This document shows positions 51,201-60,570 of a DNA stretch of 64,000 nt, in pieces. Where the stretch lies: positions 248,001 through 312,000 of the forward strand of contig NZ_QXGI01000003.1 of assembly GCF_003952025.1 (NCBI RefSeq), in the 5' to 3' direction. The DNA comes from Bifidobacterium castoris (lineage in GTDB: Bacteria; Actinomycetota; Actinomycetes; Actinomycetales; Bifidobacteriaceae). How positions within the stretch are numbered: the first letter of the stretch is position 1; the number at the start of each line of letters is the position of its first letter. The notes beneath the pieces were generated by a model. It made no database searches and was not told the origin of the DNA. It was given only the letters and a program-made list of their open reading frames with translations. The position numbers were made by a program, and so were the translations under genes.

Positions 51201-51652
51201 ACAAGACCTATACGATCACCGAGATGCGGCAGACCATCGAGCAGGGCGTCAAATCCGGTAGCGGCACGCACCTGTTCGCGGCCCAGAAGGCCGGCGGCGG
51301 TCTGATTGTCGGTCCTGGCACGGGCACATCGGACAGTGTGCCGATCTGGGCGTCCGCTGGCGAGTTCATGATGACCGCAGCCGCGACGCGCAAGAACAGG
51401 CCGCTGTTGGAGGCGCTCAACCGCGGAGCCAGCGTGTATGCGCCGGTGGGTGCGTTCGCGAACGGCGGCGCGATTACGGCGACGCCGGCGGCCCCGTATG
51501 TGCAGGCGCAGCAGTTCGAACGGTCGAAGTTGCTGTTCAACCAGTCGATTACGAATAATTTCGCGTCGAGTGGTTCGCCGTATGTGCAGGCCGAGCTGAC
51601 GGCTGCGCGGCTTCGGATGGATACGCGCAGCCTGATGGCCGGACGAATCTAG
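48260..51652 (+). CDS. Tape measure protein
   Basis: 1130 residues, the longest tail gene in the usual place. TMP_2-like core (FADFDAAMSEVNANVDTTGDQ), several hydrophobic helices (about 390-420, 500-520), a long Ala/Glu coiled coil, and a C-terminal set of short repeats of the type IDPKTGQI/LDSKTGEL/IDTKTGVI (about residues 875-940). At roughly 1.5 angstrom per residue the tail would be near 170 nm. CGGAGG precedes ATG 48260. Confidence 0.92.
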   Translation: MALNENIMVRISADTSNYTAKMKAASQSATEFGTALERPMTSGEKFEAGFTKVGTAVGLVSAAIGVAAVKSFADFDAAMSEVNANVDTTGDQMQLLRDAALDAGKSTVYSATESAQAINELGKAGMSVTDILAGGLTGALDLAASDGMEVAQAAEYMSSALSMFHLEGTRAVDVADALAAGAGKALGEVSDFGEALNNCGAQAYAFGMSMEETVGTLALFAENGLVGAEAGTQLNSMLMKLASPTKDAQEMMDELGIAAYDAGGNFVGMANFAGQLQKAEADLTQEQRNQANATMFGSYAIRAANYLYAGGEQAVRDWTDAVSESGYASELAAKKTDNLKGDLEQLGGAVETSLIRIGEAGDGILRPIVQTITDIIDAFADLPSGVQQGVVAFGLVVGAAAGLHKVFGHLSSSTSTFGRTMGLVVDPIQRVKAASGDLQSGLQMIRGAFMAPEEQINTFGTTMGRAQGVMGGLKSAGGAVIDMLGGPWGMAITAGALVLGDLIQQHQRAKERVDDLSASLKNGASAAEYFEDALSKSESSMYTEGFFNKLKNGFDSVWDAVDKVGIKHQQFIDAITGDQAAYDEIVTKVNDWYYSLNLWDQWWDSSGNVVLEAMSEQQGNYQRALENTQAQEEAAQEAARQKTAALLEGADATGEYAAATGKAADADQILADQFGATTDGVNELASALSEVISALDTYYGFARSETDALLDLRSGYLDVQKAVKENGATLDTYTEKGIANRKALNDLASSAVKAAEAQAKNGRSIEDINGTLNEAHDRFVQYAQQMGASAEEAEKMAAASGLGKDAAKQLTDAIKDLDNTTAAPTIDMNVEAAQSKLGELASKTTSLPNGNVLIYGNNQPAMNQIAEVVGAKIDPKTGQITADKSQYDAILALANGATLDSKTGELKGDNSKYWASVCKANGWKIDTKTGVIKGDNGHALKAVNAVNNKKVLDKYFTVSDNGTAQLNIDRVSRLDAMQISNKTYTITEMRQTIEQGVKSGSGTHLFAAQKAGGGLIVGPGTGTSDSVPIWASAGEFMMTAAATRKNRPLLEALNRGASVYAPVGAFANGGAITATPAAPYVQAQQFERSKLLFNQSITNNFASSGSPYVQAELTAARLRMDTRSLMAGRI

Positions 51653-51663
51653 GAGGTGACACG

Positions 51664-52635
51664 GTGAGTGTGGTCACGTTGAGCGCGCCCGGAATCCCGG
51701 ATGCCGTGCTGGATGGTTCGGCGGCCGCGCGGGGCATGGTCCTGCGTGGCCTGTCGGGCTGGCTCGGCACACCGACCGCCAAGGTCGACCTGACCGAGCG
51801 GTTGGCGGGGGATGGGGCGCATGATGTGCAGGACGCGCAGATCCTCTACTCGGCGAGGACGGTGACAATCGAGTATCGTCTGCTCGCCGACACGGCGCAT
51901 GATCGCGAGCAGGTCCTCGACCTGCAGGCGCGGCTGCGCATGTTCGTGCATCGCATGGTCACGGTGCGCGTGCAGGACGGTGAGCATGACCTGTCCTGCA
52001 CTGGCTACGTCGATAGCATCGACACCGAGCAGACCGCGCAGAATATCAACTGGCAGTACCTGACGGGACAGGTGGTCATCGTCTGTCCCCGTCCCGAGCT
52101 GCTGTCGAGCGTCGTGCATGGATGCCAGGTGCAATGCGCCAATATGGAGTATGGGTCGGGTGGCCTGTCCTACTATCCGCAGCCGGATTTTCTCGCGACG
52201 CGATGGACGGGCGACCCCAACAACAGCCCGAGCGTGCTGTTCGAGACGCTCGAGGGTGACGAGGGGTTGCATTATCCGCTCGCCTACATGCTCGACGACA
52301 CCGATGCGGCGCCGTCGAATACGGGTGTGCTGACCAACGACGGCTCGTCGAGAGCATATCCGGTGTTCCGCGTGTACGGGCCGATGCCCGACGGCGTCGA
52401 CCTCGAATTCCCCGGCACCGGCCTGCGATTGCGGTGCGCGTTGCCGGTGTACGCGGGCAGTCCGCTCATCCTCGACTCGCGCACCCGCACCGCGAGCGTC
52501 AACGGCGTCGACGTGTCCGAGACGCTCACCGCGCGCGGTTTCCCCACGGTGCCCCCGCAGGGCAGCGTAGGCGTGCTGCTGCGCACAATCGGCGACGGAT
52601 GGGTCGACTGCGAAGTGTGTGACACCTATATTTAA
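51664..52635 (+). CDS. Distal tail (Dit-like) protein
   Basis: 323 residues. First protein after the tape measure; N-terminal beta domain with RTVTIEYRLLADTAHDREQVLDL is typical of Dit/siphovirus tail components, while the C-terminal half contains TRWTGDPNNSPSVL at about residue 178 and a beta-sandwich. GTG start behind AGGAGG. Confidence 0.78.
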   Translation: MSVVTLSAPGIPDAVLDGSAAARGMVLRGLSGWLGTPTAKVDLTERLAGDGAHDVQDAQILYSARTVTIEYRLLADTAHDREQVLDLQARLRMFVHRMVTVRVQDGEHDLSCTGYVDSIDTEQTAQNINWQYLTGQVVIVCPRPELLSSVVHGCQVQCANMEYGSGGLSYYPQPDFLATRWTGDPNNSPSVLFETLEGDEGLHYPLAYMLDDTDAAPSNTGVLTNDGSSRAYPVFRVYGPMPDGVDLEFPGTGLRLRCALPVYAGSPLILDSRTRTASVNGVDVSETLTARGFPTVPPQGSVGVLLRTIGDGWVDCEVCDTYI

Positions 52636-52646
52636 GGAGAATTCTC

Positions 52647-53561
52647 ATGGTAGACACTACTGCACTCGGCGTGAGCGCAGTCCGCACGCCTGACGGCGGA
52701 TGGCAGGGCTGCTCCGCGCATGCGCATCGCAAACTGCTGCAGGCCCGATGGGCGTCGACGGGCATCGTGCGCGGACTGGGCGTGGCCGGGTCGGATACGC
52801 TCATGTATCAGGTCGCCGAGGGAGTCGCCATCACCTCGCGTACGGACGCGGACGGCGTGATGGAGGCGTACTGGGCGGGCGGCGTGACGCCCGAGGTCGA
52901 GGCGAACCAGTCATCGAATCCACGCATCGACTGCATCTGGCTGCAGGCCCACAACGAAAAGGAGCTCAAGGACGGCGATAATCTCGTCATAATCGGGGTG
53001 ACGTCGGGTACGCCGGCCGCGTCGCCGGTCAAGCCCGAGCCGCCGGCGGGCGTGACCGTCCTCTCCTACATGCAGGTGCCCGCAAACTCCACAAGCCTCG
53101 CGTCAGCGAGGCGTGTCGACGAGATCGACTACGCGACGCCGTACGGTGTCGCGATGGGCTACGTCGCCGGTTCGCAGCTCAAACAGGATATGACGCTCGG
53201 CACGAAGACGACCGAGTTCTGCCGCACCCAGATCAACCTGCCGACCGACCGCAACCTCGAATGCGTGGTCACGATCTGCGCGTCCGCCGCGGGAGCGGGG
53301 GGCGCCGGCGACCTGAGCAAGGCCTCCGAGGTACGCGGCCAGCTCTACATCGACGGCGCCGCGGTGGGTGATTATTTCAATTACTGTTTCCGCGGCGCGT
53401 GGGAGACGTTCCAGTACCGTGTCAACGTTTTCTGCGGCCGCGGCGTGCACACGGTGAGCCTCAAACTCTATGTGGGTTACGGCGTCAACGCGAGCATCCA
53501 TTACAACGGAGCATGGCCCGGCGTCAAACTGGGCATCAAGGACGAGGGCGTAGCCAAATAA
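52647..53561 (+). CDS. Minor tail protein
   Basis: 304 residues. An N-terminal half rich in Gly with a NSSNPRIDCIWLQ-like pattern (seen here as NQSSNPRIDCIWL) resembles baseplate proteins; the C-terminal half is a beta-sandwich (LYIDGAAVGDYFNYCFRG). Probably part of the tail tip or receptor-binding apparatus. Confidence 0.68.
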   Translation: MVDTTALGVSAVRTPDGGWQGCSAHAHRKLLQARWASTGIVRGLGVAGSDTLMYQVAEGVAITSRTDADGVMEAYWAGGVTPEVEANQSSNPRIDCIWLQAHNEKELKDGDNLVIIGVTSGTPAASPVKPEPPAGVTVLSYMQVPANSTSLASARRVDEIDYATPYGVAMGYVAGSQLKQDMTLGTKTTEFCRTQINLPTDRNLECVVTICASAAGAGGAGDLSKASEVRGQLYIDGAAVGDYFNYCFRGAWETFQYRVNVFCGRGVHTVSLKLYVGYGVNASIHYNGAWPGVKLGIKDEGVAK

Positions 53562-53579
53562 CAATGAAGGAGATCGTGC

Positions 53580-54803
53580 ATGGTGTGGCGCAGCTGGATA
53601 TTCGAAACCATGACGGGCGTCATCCATGCACCGATCGACTTGCCGAAATTCGCGTGGAGCGTGGACGTGTCGGATTCGTCGCTCGCCACGCTCAAGGACA
53701 AAGGCGTCGGCGACCTCGACATGAACGGCGTGACGGTGCCCTGGAGCGCGGTGCCGGGCGAGACGATGCAGGCCAAACGCCGCATCCTGACACCCGACCG
53801 GTACGGGCTGCTGCTCGCATGGGCGAGCCAGCACGACGTCGACATGGGGCTGCTTGGCAAACCGGTCGTCGCCGCCGCTATCGGCATGCGCACCGACACC
53901 GCATATGATACAAGTTTCAGTCTCACGTCACCGATGGGCATGCTCGAACGCCGCTACCTCGTGCGTGAGGGCGCGTACGGGACGGGTAAAAACGGCACAA
54001 GCCCCGACACGATACGGTTGACCAACCTCTCGTATCGTGGCATCGCCTCCGAAATCGGCTACCTGTGCACGGATGCGAAACCGTCCGGCGCATTGCCCAT
54101 CGACTGGACCTACCGCGGCGAAAAAGGGTCGCGCACACGCGAATACTCCGCGTGGGACATCCAAAACAATTCCGGCCAGAAACTGCTCACCAACCTGTCG
54201 AACATCCTCAATGGCCCCGACATGCAGTTCCGCCCGTACCTGCCGGACCAGGGGCATGTGCGGTTCGCGTTTCTGGCCGGGTCGGACAGCGAAATCTACC
54301 TCGGTCAGCGCGAACTGCACTCACTCACGTATGATCCGCCCGCCGGCAGTCTGGACGACCTTACCGTCGACCATCTGGGCGCGGTGCACCGCGTCTACGC
54401 GTCCGGCGCGGGCACGGACGCCGCGCAGATCACCGCACTCGCCGAGGACCTGACACTTCTGAGCAGGGCGGGCGTGAACTGGCCATTGAGCGAGACGACC
54501 TATTCCGACAGCGACACGGATAACCTGTCGGTGCTCAAACAGCATGCGCAGGGCGTGCTCGCGGCGAACGGTACGCCGTTGATGCAGATCACGGCATCCG
54601 TGTATGCGGCCGATACCGACATGGCCGGCTCGCAGATATTCCCGCTCGGCGACATCTGGCCGGGAGAACGCGTCGACCTCAACATCCGAAATTATGCGCC
54701 GTTGCCGGACGGCACGTATCATACGCGGCTGATGCGCATGAGCGGCGACGACACCAACGAAATCTCATTGACGTTCGACGTGATGGAGGACGTCAGCATC
54801 TAG
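53580..54803 (+). CDS. Tail tip (Tal-like) minor tail protein
   Basis: 407 residues. RSWIFETMTGVIHAPIDLP and LTYDPPAGSLDDLTVDHLGAV are of the kind found in actinophage minor tail proteins that cap the tail tube. No peptidase domain is attached, unlike many Tal proteins. Confidence 0.7.
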   Translation: MVWRSWIFETMTGVIHAPIDLPKFAWSVDVSDSSLATLKDKGVGDLDMNGVTVPWSAVPGETMQAKRRILTPDRYGLLLAWASQHDVDMGLLGKPVVAAAIGMRTDTAYDTSFSLTSPMGMLERRYLVREGAYGTGKNGTSPDTIRLTNLSYRGIASEIGYLCTDAKPSGALPIDWTYRGEKGSRTREYSAWDIQNNSGQKLLTNLSNILNGPDMQFRPYLPDQGHVRFAFLAGSDSEIYLGQRELHSLTYDPPAGSLDDLTVDHLGAVHRVYASGAGTDAAQITALAEDLTLLSRAGVNWPLSETTYSDSDTDNLSVLKQHAQGVLAANGTPLMQITASVYAADTDMAGSQIFPLGDIWPGERVDLNIRNYAPLPDGTYHTRLMRMSGDDTNEISLTFDVMEDVSI

Positions 54804-54816
54804 ATGAGGAGCACGC

Positions 54817-57800
54817 ATGGCGCAGCATTTGCAGATCAATCTCGACCCGGACACGCTCGCCATGCGCGTAGCCCAGACCGCGCTGCGTACCGCACAATCC
54901 GCGCAGACCCGCAAGGCCGCCAACATCTACATCCCCGACGGCGCGGGCACCGGCGTGCTCATCGGCGACACCGCCGACGCGGGCATCAGCCGCTACGACC
55001 CGGCCACCGAGACCCAGTCGCCGCTATGGGAGGGGATAAGCCAGGAGGAGCTCGACGCCAAAGCCAATGAGATTCTCGGCGCGGCGTCGGCGGACACGGC
55101 CGCGCAGATCACAATCGTCAATCAGACGATCAATGAGGCGCAGCAGCAGATTGAGTCGAACCGTGAGAGCCTCGAGCAGGAGGCGTATCTGCGCGCCGAG
55201 GGCGACAAGGCCGCCCAGGAGGCTGCAGCCGCGATCAAGGCCGACACGGAGCAGCTCAAGGGCGACTACGCGGATATGAGCACGGATGTGGCGTCGGTCA
55301 AATCGGATCTCGTCGCGGCCGCGTCGCGCATCGACAGTGTCGAGTCGTCGCAGGAGCAGACGGCGAAGGACGTCGAAAAAGTCAAGACGGACGCGGCCAA
55401 CGCGTCATCGGCGGCGTCGCGTGCGGAGTCCACGGCTCAGGCGGCCAAGGATCTCGCCGGCGATACCGCGGCCAAAACAATCGTCGGCAGCGTCATCGAG
55501 TACGCGATTGGCAGCGCTACGAGCGCGCCGACGAGCGGGTGGACGACGGCGAACGTGACGAGGCCGGCCGGCGCGACCGTGTGGATGCGCACCAAGATCA
55601 CGTACGGGGACAATCGCGTTGAGTATTCGGCGGCCGCTCCCGTCACAGGCGATCAGGGCGTGCCGGGAGCTGTCGGCGCGCAGGGCCCTCAGGGGCCGCA
55701 GGGCGAGACCGGTGCGACCGGCGCCACGGGTGCGACCGGCCCGCAGGGCCCTCAGGGCGAAGCGGGCGCGAAGGGCGACAAGGGCGATACGGGTGCGCAA
55801 GGCCCGGAAGGCCCGGCAGGCCCGGCAGGCGCCCCGGGAGCGGACGGCGCGAATGGTGCGGACGGTGTGAGCATCACTGCCGTCACCACGTACTACCGGC
55901 TCGCCGCCGCCATGCCGTCGCAGCCGACCGCGCAGAACCCCGGCGCCGGCTGGACGACGAGCGAGCCGGCCCTCGACCGGGCCAGCAACCTCTATGTGTG
56001 CACGCGCGTCGACTACTCGAATAACACGTGGTCGTGGACGCCGGTGTCGAAATCCGGCGCCTACGAGATGTCGCAGGCCGCGCAGAACGCCGCTGACGAC
56101 GCGAAGGAGGTCGCGCAGAAAGCGGACACGCTCAGCACGACGACCGCGAACAAGCAGGAAGCGCTCGGCGAGCAGTTCGCGCTGACGAAGGCCACGGCTG
56201 ACGAGGCGGCCGAGGCCGCGGCTTCGGCGCAGCGTCTCGCCAACGTGCTCGCCTCGCAGACCGCCGAACTGCTCTACAATGGCGGTTTCGAGGCAGGCGA
56301 GGACGGGTGGGCGAGCCTCCCCGACGGCAAGAGTTTTATCCAGCAGTCCGTGTGGTCGCATAGCGGCTCACATCGAGCCGCTCTCAACGGGTCGCTCGGC
56401 TCGCGGGGTATCGTGAGCACGCGGCCAATCGCGGCCACAGTCGGCCAGACGTATCGTTTCGGATGCTGGTACAAGCTGCTCACCGCACTCGCTGGCGGCG
56501 ATGAGGGCGGCCTGCGCCTGCAGTACACCGTCGATGATGTGGTGTCGGACGCCACGACGTGGGCTGATTTCACCGACCCGGCGAATTTCGTGTACACCGG
56601 TGACACGTGGACGCATGCGGAGCAGACCGTCACCGTCACGGACGGCGTTAAATGGATCCGTGCCACGGTCGTGTTCCCGACGCCGGTCGACGCCTACATC
56701 GACGACTGCTCGGTGCAGGACGTGACGCTGCTGCTGGACGCGGAGCGTCAGGCGCAGGAGGCGACCGCCCTCGCCCGCAAACTCGAAATCGACCTCGCCA
56801 ATTCCGATGCCAGGCTAACCAAGGCCGAGGCTGCGGCGGTCGGCGCGCAGACCACGGCGGACAGCAAAAACAAACGCTTCGTGCAGGCTGAACGGCCGAC
56901 GGATGATCTGCTCAAACCGGCCGACGAGTGGTGGCAGACGTCGCCGCCGAATCTCGAGACGCGCTGGCTCGGAGAACCCAACAATTCCGTGTCGGCGCTC
57001 ATCGACTATTCGAACGAGGTCGAGCACATCTGGACGTGGAACGGTACTCAGTGGGTGCCGCTGCTGCTCGCGGCGGAGGATCTGCTCGTGTCGGGCACGG
57101 TCGCCGCCTCCCTCGTCACGGCCGACTTCTTCGACGGCGCAATCGTCAAGGGCGGCGCGTTTCTCACGAGCAATGAGCGCATCCAGCTCAACAATTCCGG
57201 GTTTTTCGTCGAGGACTCGCAGGGCCTGCCGGTCGTCACGATCGACGCTGCCACCGGCCAGGCGGTTTTCAACTCGGTCATCATCAACGGTGCGGGAATG
57301 TCCACGCCGGCGATCAGCGGCGGCAACATCGAGGGGGCCGAATATGCCCTCTATCGTGGCACGGGCGACTCGAAACAGATCATTGCCCTCATCAACGAGG
57401 ACGGCATCGTTTTCGGCGATCATCTGTCCTACGCGAAAAACGAGGCCGGACAGTGGGTGCTCTCGCTCGCTGGTGCGATCCAGTCGGGCGGCGACATCTC
57501 GGGCGCGACCATCACTGCACCCGTATTGCAGACGGCGCGTGAGGAGAACACCGGACTGAAATTCACGTCGGGCGGTCTCGTCGCCTATGACACGAGCCGG
57601 AATGTGACGTTTACGCTCGACAACACGGGACGCATCATGATGGCGGGCGCGTTCCTGTCCAATGGCGAGATCACCGGCGCCACTCTGCAAACCTACCCGG
57701 ACGCCGACAAGGGTGTGAAGATTCGGGGCAGCGAACTCGTCGCCTACGATGACACCGGAAGGGAGATGATTAACCTTGACGGCAGTTCGGGCCGCGCCAT

Positions 57801-58470
57801 CCTGACGGGCGGTTTGCGCACCGCCCGAGCGGGCAGTCGTATCGTCATCGGCGCCATGAACGCCGGCGATGACGTGGGATTGGCCGACATCATATTCCAA
57901 ACGGATTACGGTCAGGCGTGGGATATGAGCGGAGCGTTTGTCAGGCTTCCCGACCAGGTCGTGCCCGGCGCCGGCACCCGCCACGAGAACACGCAAAGCT
58001 GGACGCTGACCGTCGGCGACAACACAGCGCTTAACGTGTTCCGCCGCAAGATCGGGCTCGGCGACAACACTGGCACGAGCGGAAGCGCCGTCTACTACAC
58101 CAAGACGAGTGTGAACGCGACACGGTTCGAGATTTCGATGGCCGGCAACCCCAGCAGCGGCGACGACCCGGCTGGCGTCTACGTCAACAACCGGCGTATC
58201 GACGACCTGCCGCGTGTCGTGCACTGCCGCGTCGACTACGGCAACGTCGAAAAACAGACGCAGAAGAATTTCACGTACGTGTGGCCGACGCCGTTCCCCG
58301 AAGGCACCGTCCGCGTCGTGGTCGGCTGCGAATCCAATCTGGCGGCCGCGTGCGCGCACTCGACGGCCACGAGCACGCAGATCGATCTGCACTGGTGGAA
58401 TCCCAACTCGCAGGCCGCGCGCTGCGTCGTCGGCATGCTCATCGCGACAGGAGGCAACGCGAACCTATGA
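54817..58470 (+). CDS. Tail fibre with collagen-like repeats
   Basis: 1217 residues. N-terminal part with coiled coil (about 80-200), then a collagen-like Gly-X-Y stretch at about 278-350 ([27 protein letters not shown]), a second coiled coil (about 415-480), a carbohydrate-binding-like beta domain beginning [11 protein letters not shown] (about 485-640), [14 protein letters not shown] and a long C-terminal beta-rich region that probably binds the receptor. Likely a trimeric host-recognition fibre. GAGGAGC before ATG 54817. Confidence 0.85.
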   Translation: MAQHLQINLDPDTLAMRVAQTALRTAQSAQTRKAANIYIPDGAGTGVLIGDTADAGISRYDPATETQSPLWEGISQEELDAKANEILGAASADTAAQITIVNQTINEAQQQIESNRESLEQEAYLRAEGDKAAQEAAAAIKADTEQLKGDYADMSTDVASVKSDLVAAASRIDSVESSQEQTAKDVEKVKTDAANASSAASRAESTAQAAKDLAGDTAAKTIVGSVIEYAIGSATSAPTSGWTTANVTRPAGATVWMRTKITYGDNRVEYSAAAPVTGDQGVPGAVGAQGPQGPQGETGATGATGATGPQGPQGEAGAKGDKGDTGAQGPEGPAGPAGAPGADGANGADGVSITAVTTYYRLAAAMPSQPTAQNPGAGWTTSEPALDRASNLYVCTRVDYSNNTWSWTPVSKSGAYEMSQAAQNAADDAKEVAQKADTLSTTTANKQEALGEQFALTKATADEAAEAAASAQRLANVLASQTAELLYNGGFEAGEDGWASLPDGKSFIQQSVWSHSGSHRAALNGSLGSRGIVSTRPIAATVGQTYRFGCWYKLLTALAGGDEGGLRLQYTVDDVVSDATTWADFTDPANFVYTGDTWTHAEQTVTVTDGVKWIRATVVFPTPVDAYIDDCSVQDVTLLLDAERQAQEATALARKLEIDLANSDARLTKAEAAAVGAQTTADSKNKRFVQAERPTDDLLKPADEWWQTSPPNLETRWLGEPNNSVSALIDYSNEVEHIWTWNGTQWVPLLLAAEDLLVSGTVAASLVTADFFDGAIVKGGAFLTSNERIQLNNSGFFVEDSQGLPVVTIDAATGQAVFNSVIINGAGMSTPAISGGNIEGAEYALYRGTGDSKQIIALINEDGIVFGDHLSYAKNEAGQWVLSLAGAIQSGGDISGATITAPVLQTAREENTGLKFTSGGLVAYDTSRNVTFTLDNTGRIMMAGAFLSNGEITGATLQTYPDADKGVKIRGSELVAYDDTGREMINLDGSSGRAILTGGLRTARAGSRIVIGAMNAGDDVGLADIIFQTDYGQAWDMSGAFVRLPDQVVPGAGTRHENTQSWTLTVGDNTALNVFRRKIGLGDNTGTSGSAVYYTKTSVNATRFEISMAGNPSSGDDPAGVYVNNRRIDDLPRVVHCRVDYGNVEKQTQKNFTYVWPTPFPEGTVRVVVGCESNLAAACAHSTATSTQIDLHWWNPNSQAARCVVGMLIATGGNANL

Positions 58471-58853
58471 CCACGATCACATGCGACGACGCGCAGCGGA
58501 TCTGTTTCGTCACGACCGACGACGCACGCGAGCTCGCCATCCCGTACCAGGCGGTGGCGAGCTGGAAGGCGTTGCTCGGCCTCGGCTCCTATGATGCGGC
58601 GCTCGACGCGATCATCGACAACACCAAACCGGGCGCCGACCCCATCGACTGGTCGAGCCGATACGAAGCGCTTGCAGACCATCCTGACACGGTGCCGGAG
58701 CCGGTGGCGCAGCCGCGCATGGCGCGCATGCGCAGCGCCGCCATACCGGAGGAGAGCGTGCTGGCCGGCCGGCACGACCTGCTCGTCGAACTGGAAACAA
58801 CATTTGTAGCTCAAGTGAGAGAGGAGTATTCCCATGGGCAATCTCGAGATTGA
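58467..58853 (+). CDS. Small tail-associated protein
   Basis: 128 residues. Starts inside the fibre stop (ATGA). [21 protein letters not shown] at the start; no family recognised. Overlaps the next small gene by 20 bases. Confidence 0.6.
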   Translation: MTTITCDDAQRICFVTTDDARELAIPYQAVASWKALLGLGSYDAALDAIIDNTKPGADPIDWSSRYEALADHPDTVPEPVAQPRMARMRSAAIPEESVLAGRHDLLVELETTFVAQVREEYSHGQSRD

Positions 58854-58977
58854 TGTCAACCAGGTCATCGACGCGCTGTGTCAGCAGATCGCCGACCTGA
58901 GCAAGCGCAACGCGATCCTGCAGGCGCAGGTCCAGGTATTGCAGCGCCAACAGTCGGAGGGTGATGGTGATGACTGA
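58834..58977 (+). CDS. Short coiled-coil protein
   Basis: 47 residues, [26 protein letters not shown] and more, a leucine-heptad helix with an acidic end. GAGAGGAG precedes ATG 58834. The stop overlaps the next start region. Such short coiled-coil proteins are regular between fibre and lysis genes of actinophages; role unknown. Confidence 0.6.
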   Translation: MGNLEIDVNQVIDALCQQIADLSKRNAILQAQVQVLQRQQSEGDGDD

Positions 58978-59461
58978 GCTACATAATCTGTGGCCGAATC
59001 CGAAACCGACGAGCACGGCGGCGTGGAGGGTCGGCTCCGGTAAGGATATCAGCGTCGGCATGAGTGATGACGGCTGGATGCGGTTGGTGAATAACACGAC
59101 CGGTAATGATTGTTACGTGTACGCGCAGATCCAGTTGGCGGCGGGTGCTTGGCGGTTCGGTGCGGAGCTCGACGAGCCGGTCGGCGCCTATGCGGTCAAT
59201 GAGCTGCGGTTCATTCGGCTCAGTCCGACGCAGGAGATGCAGCGCGCCGAATGGGACGGCACGCCCGGCCGGCTTGTCACGCCGGCGAATGTGCTGTCTG
59301 ATGCGGCGACGGTCCAGTTGCGTTTGATGGTCGGGCCGAAAGCGGGTGACGCGGTGCGTGTGCGCCGCCTGTTCGTCATGAGCGACGAGGATTACCAGCA
59401 CATGGTCGACAACAACATCGAATGGTTCGACGGTGACGGCATCGTTCCCGGGGCTTCCTAA
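58970..59461 (+). CDS. Minor tail protein, NLxPNP/FDGD family, first paralogue
   Basis: 163 residues. NLWPNPKP near the start, a beta-sandwich (CYVYAQIQLAAGAWRFGAEL) and WFDGDGIVPG at the end. This layout is the carbohydrate-binding-like domain often found in actinophage tail proteins. Several starts are possible within GTGATGGTGATG; ATG 58970 gives the best spacing to GGAGGG. Confidence 0.65.
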   Translation: MTELHNLWPNPKPTSTAAWRVGSGKDISVGMSDDGWMRLVNNTTGNDCYVYAQIQLAAGAWRFGAELDEPVGAYAVNELRFIRLSPTQEMQRAEWDGTPGRLVTPANVLSDAATVQLRLMVGPKAGDAVRVRRLFVMSDEDYQHMVDNNIEWFDGDGIVPGAS

Positions 59462-59493
59462 GGGCCTGAGCCGTAGAGAGGTGATAGTGAGTA

Positions 59494-60027
59494 ATGGTTG
59501 AACGACGGAATCTGATATTGAATCCGCTCCCGCACTCGTCGGGGCCCATGGTGTGGCATGCGAACGGGCTTGCGTCCGCGCAGATACAAACCGATTCGAT
59601 ACGTCTTGAGTCGGACGGCAGCGAGTCCAACGCGTTCGCGTGGACGCAGATGACAGTGCCTGCCGGCGATTGGGTGTTTTCTGCGTATCTGGAGGGCAGT
59701 AGCACGGGCGGGCTCATCTCGTATGACCAGCGTGTGTTGTGCGTGACCACGGCGGAAACGGCTTGGAGATTGAACGGGTCGATCGCCTACAAGCAGTTGG
59801 GGGCCCGGTACGCGTGCGCGTTCCATCTGGACGCGGACGGTGACATCAACCTGCGCCTGTATTCGCATTCGGCCGCGGGCTGCGCGGTGCGCTACCGTGA
59901 CCTGCTGCTGTGCTCGCTCGACGACTGGCACGCCCTGCGCGCCATGACCCCTCCCGTGGACTATTTCGACGGCGACCGGGTCACGAACCGTGACACGGTG
60001 TTTGAACAGCTCACTCCGATCAGCTGA
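59494..60027 (+). CDS. Minor tail protein, NLxPNP/FDGD family, second paralogue
   Basis: 177 residues. NLILNPLP, TQMTVPAGDWVFSAYLEG and YFDGDRV correspond in order to the motifs of the preceding gene, so the two are diverged copies. Probably tail-tip components that touch the cell surface. Confidence 0.65.
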   Translation: MVERRNLILNPLPHSSGPMVWHANGLASAQIQTDSIRLESDGSESNAFAWTQMTVPAGDWVFSAYLEGSSTGGLISYDQRVLCVTTAETAWRLNGSIAYKQLGARYACAFHLDADGDINLRLYSHSAAGCAVRYRDLLLCSLDDWHALRAMTPPVDYFDGDRVTNRDTVFEQLTPIS

Positions 60028-60055
60028 TTGTCATTCCCGAAACAGTAGAGGGGAG

Positions 60056-60517
60056 GTGAACATCACGAATTTGTTGAGTGTGGAGGTGCTGACCGCGTTG
60101 GCGGGTCTGGCGACCGGCATCGGCGCGTCCGGTGTCGTCAGCTGGATGCTCAACCGCTACGACCGGCGCCACCCGGTCGTGGACGTGGACAAGCTCGTCG
60201 AGCGTATCGAGGAGCTGAACGCGCAGGTCGACCTATCCACGTTGGCGGGCAAGTTGGAAGGGTTGAACACGGCCGTCAAGGAGCTCGCCTACCTGCGTAT
60301 CCGCGAACGGCACGAGAACGCCATGCGGCACGGGTGGCTGCATCCCAATGAGAAGCACGTCCTCGAACGCTTGTATGCCGCGTATCACTCGATTGGCGGC
60401 AACGGGACCGGTACGCAGATGATCGAGGACATCCGCCGTCTGCCGTCGATCCCGCCCGGGGGCGACACCACGTCGCGCATGAGCGACGACACGGTCGAAC
60501 CCCCGGAAAACTACTGA
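60056..60517 (+). CDS. Membrane protein of the lysis region
   Basis: 153 residues. One hydrophobic helix near the N-terminus (VLTALAGLATGIGASGVVSW), then a charged helical domain (VDKLVERIEELNAQVDL). The start is uncertain: GTG 60056 lies within the AGGGGAGG site itself and the next in-frame starts are TTG. Placed before the endolysin, so a holin-like or spanin-like role is possible but unproven. Confidence 0.5.
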   Translation: MNITNLLSVEVLTALAGLATGIGASGVVSWMLNRYDRRHPVVDVDKLVERIEELNAQVDLSTLAGKLEGLNTAVKELAYLRIRERHENAMRHGWLHPNEKHVLERLYAAYHSIGGNGTGTQMIEDIRRLPSIPPGGDTTSRMSDDTVEPPENY

Positions 60518-60547
60518 AGGCCACGGCAATCCCGCCGAGGCCTTTTC
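60517..60547 (+). terminator. Terminator-like stem before the endolysin
   Basis: AAGGCC and GGCCTT with an inner CGG/CCG stem, followed by TTTTC. It may separate the tail operon from the lysis genes. Confidence 0.5.
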
Positions 60548-60570
60548 TCATATCACAAGAAAGGAGCATG

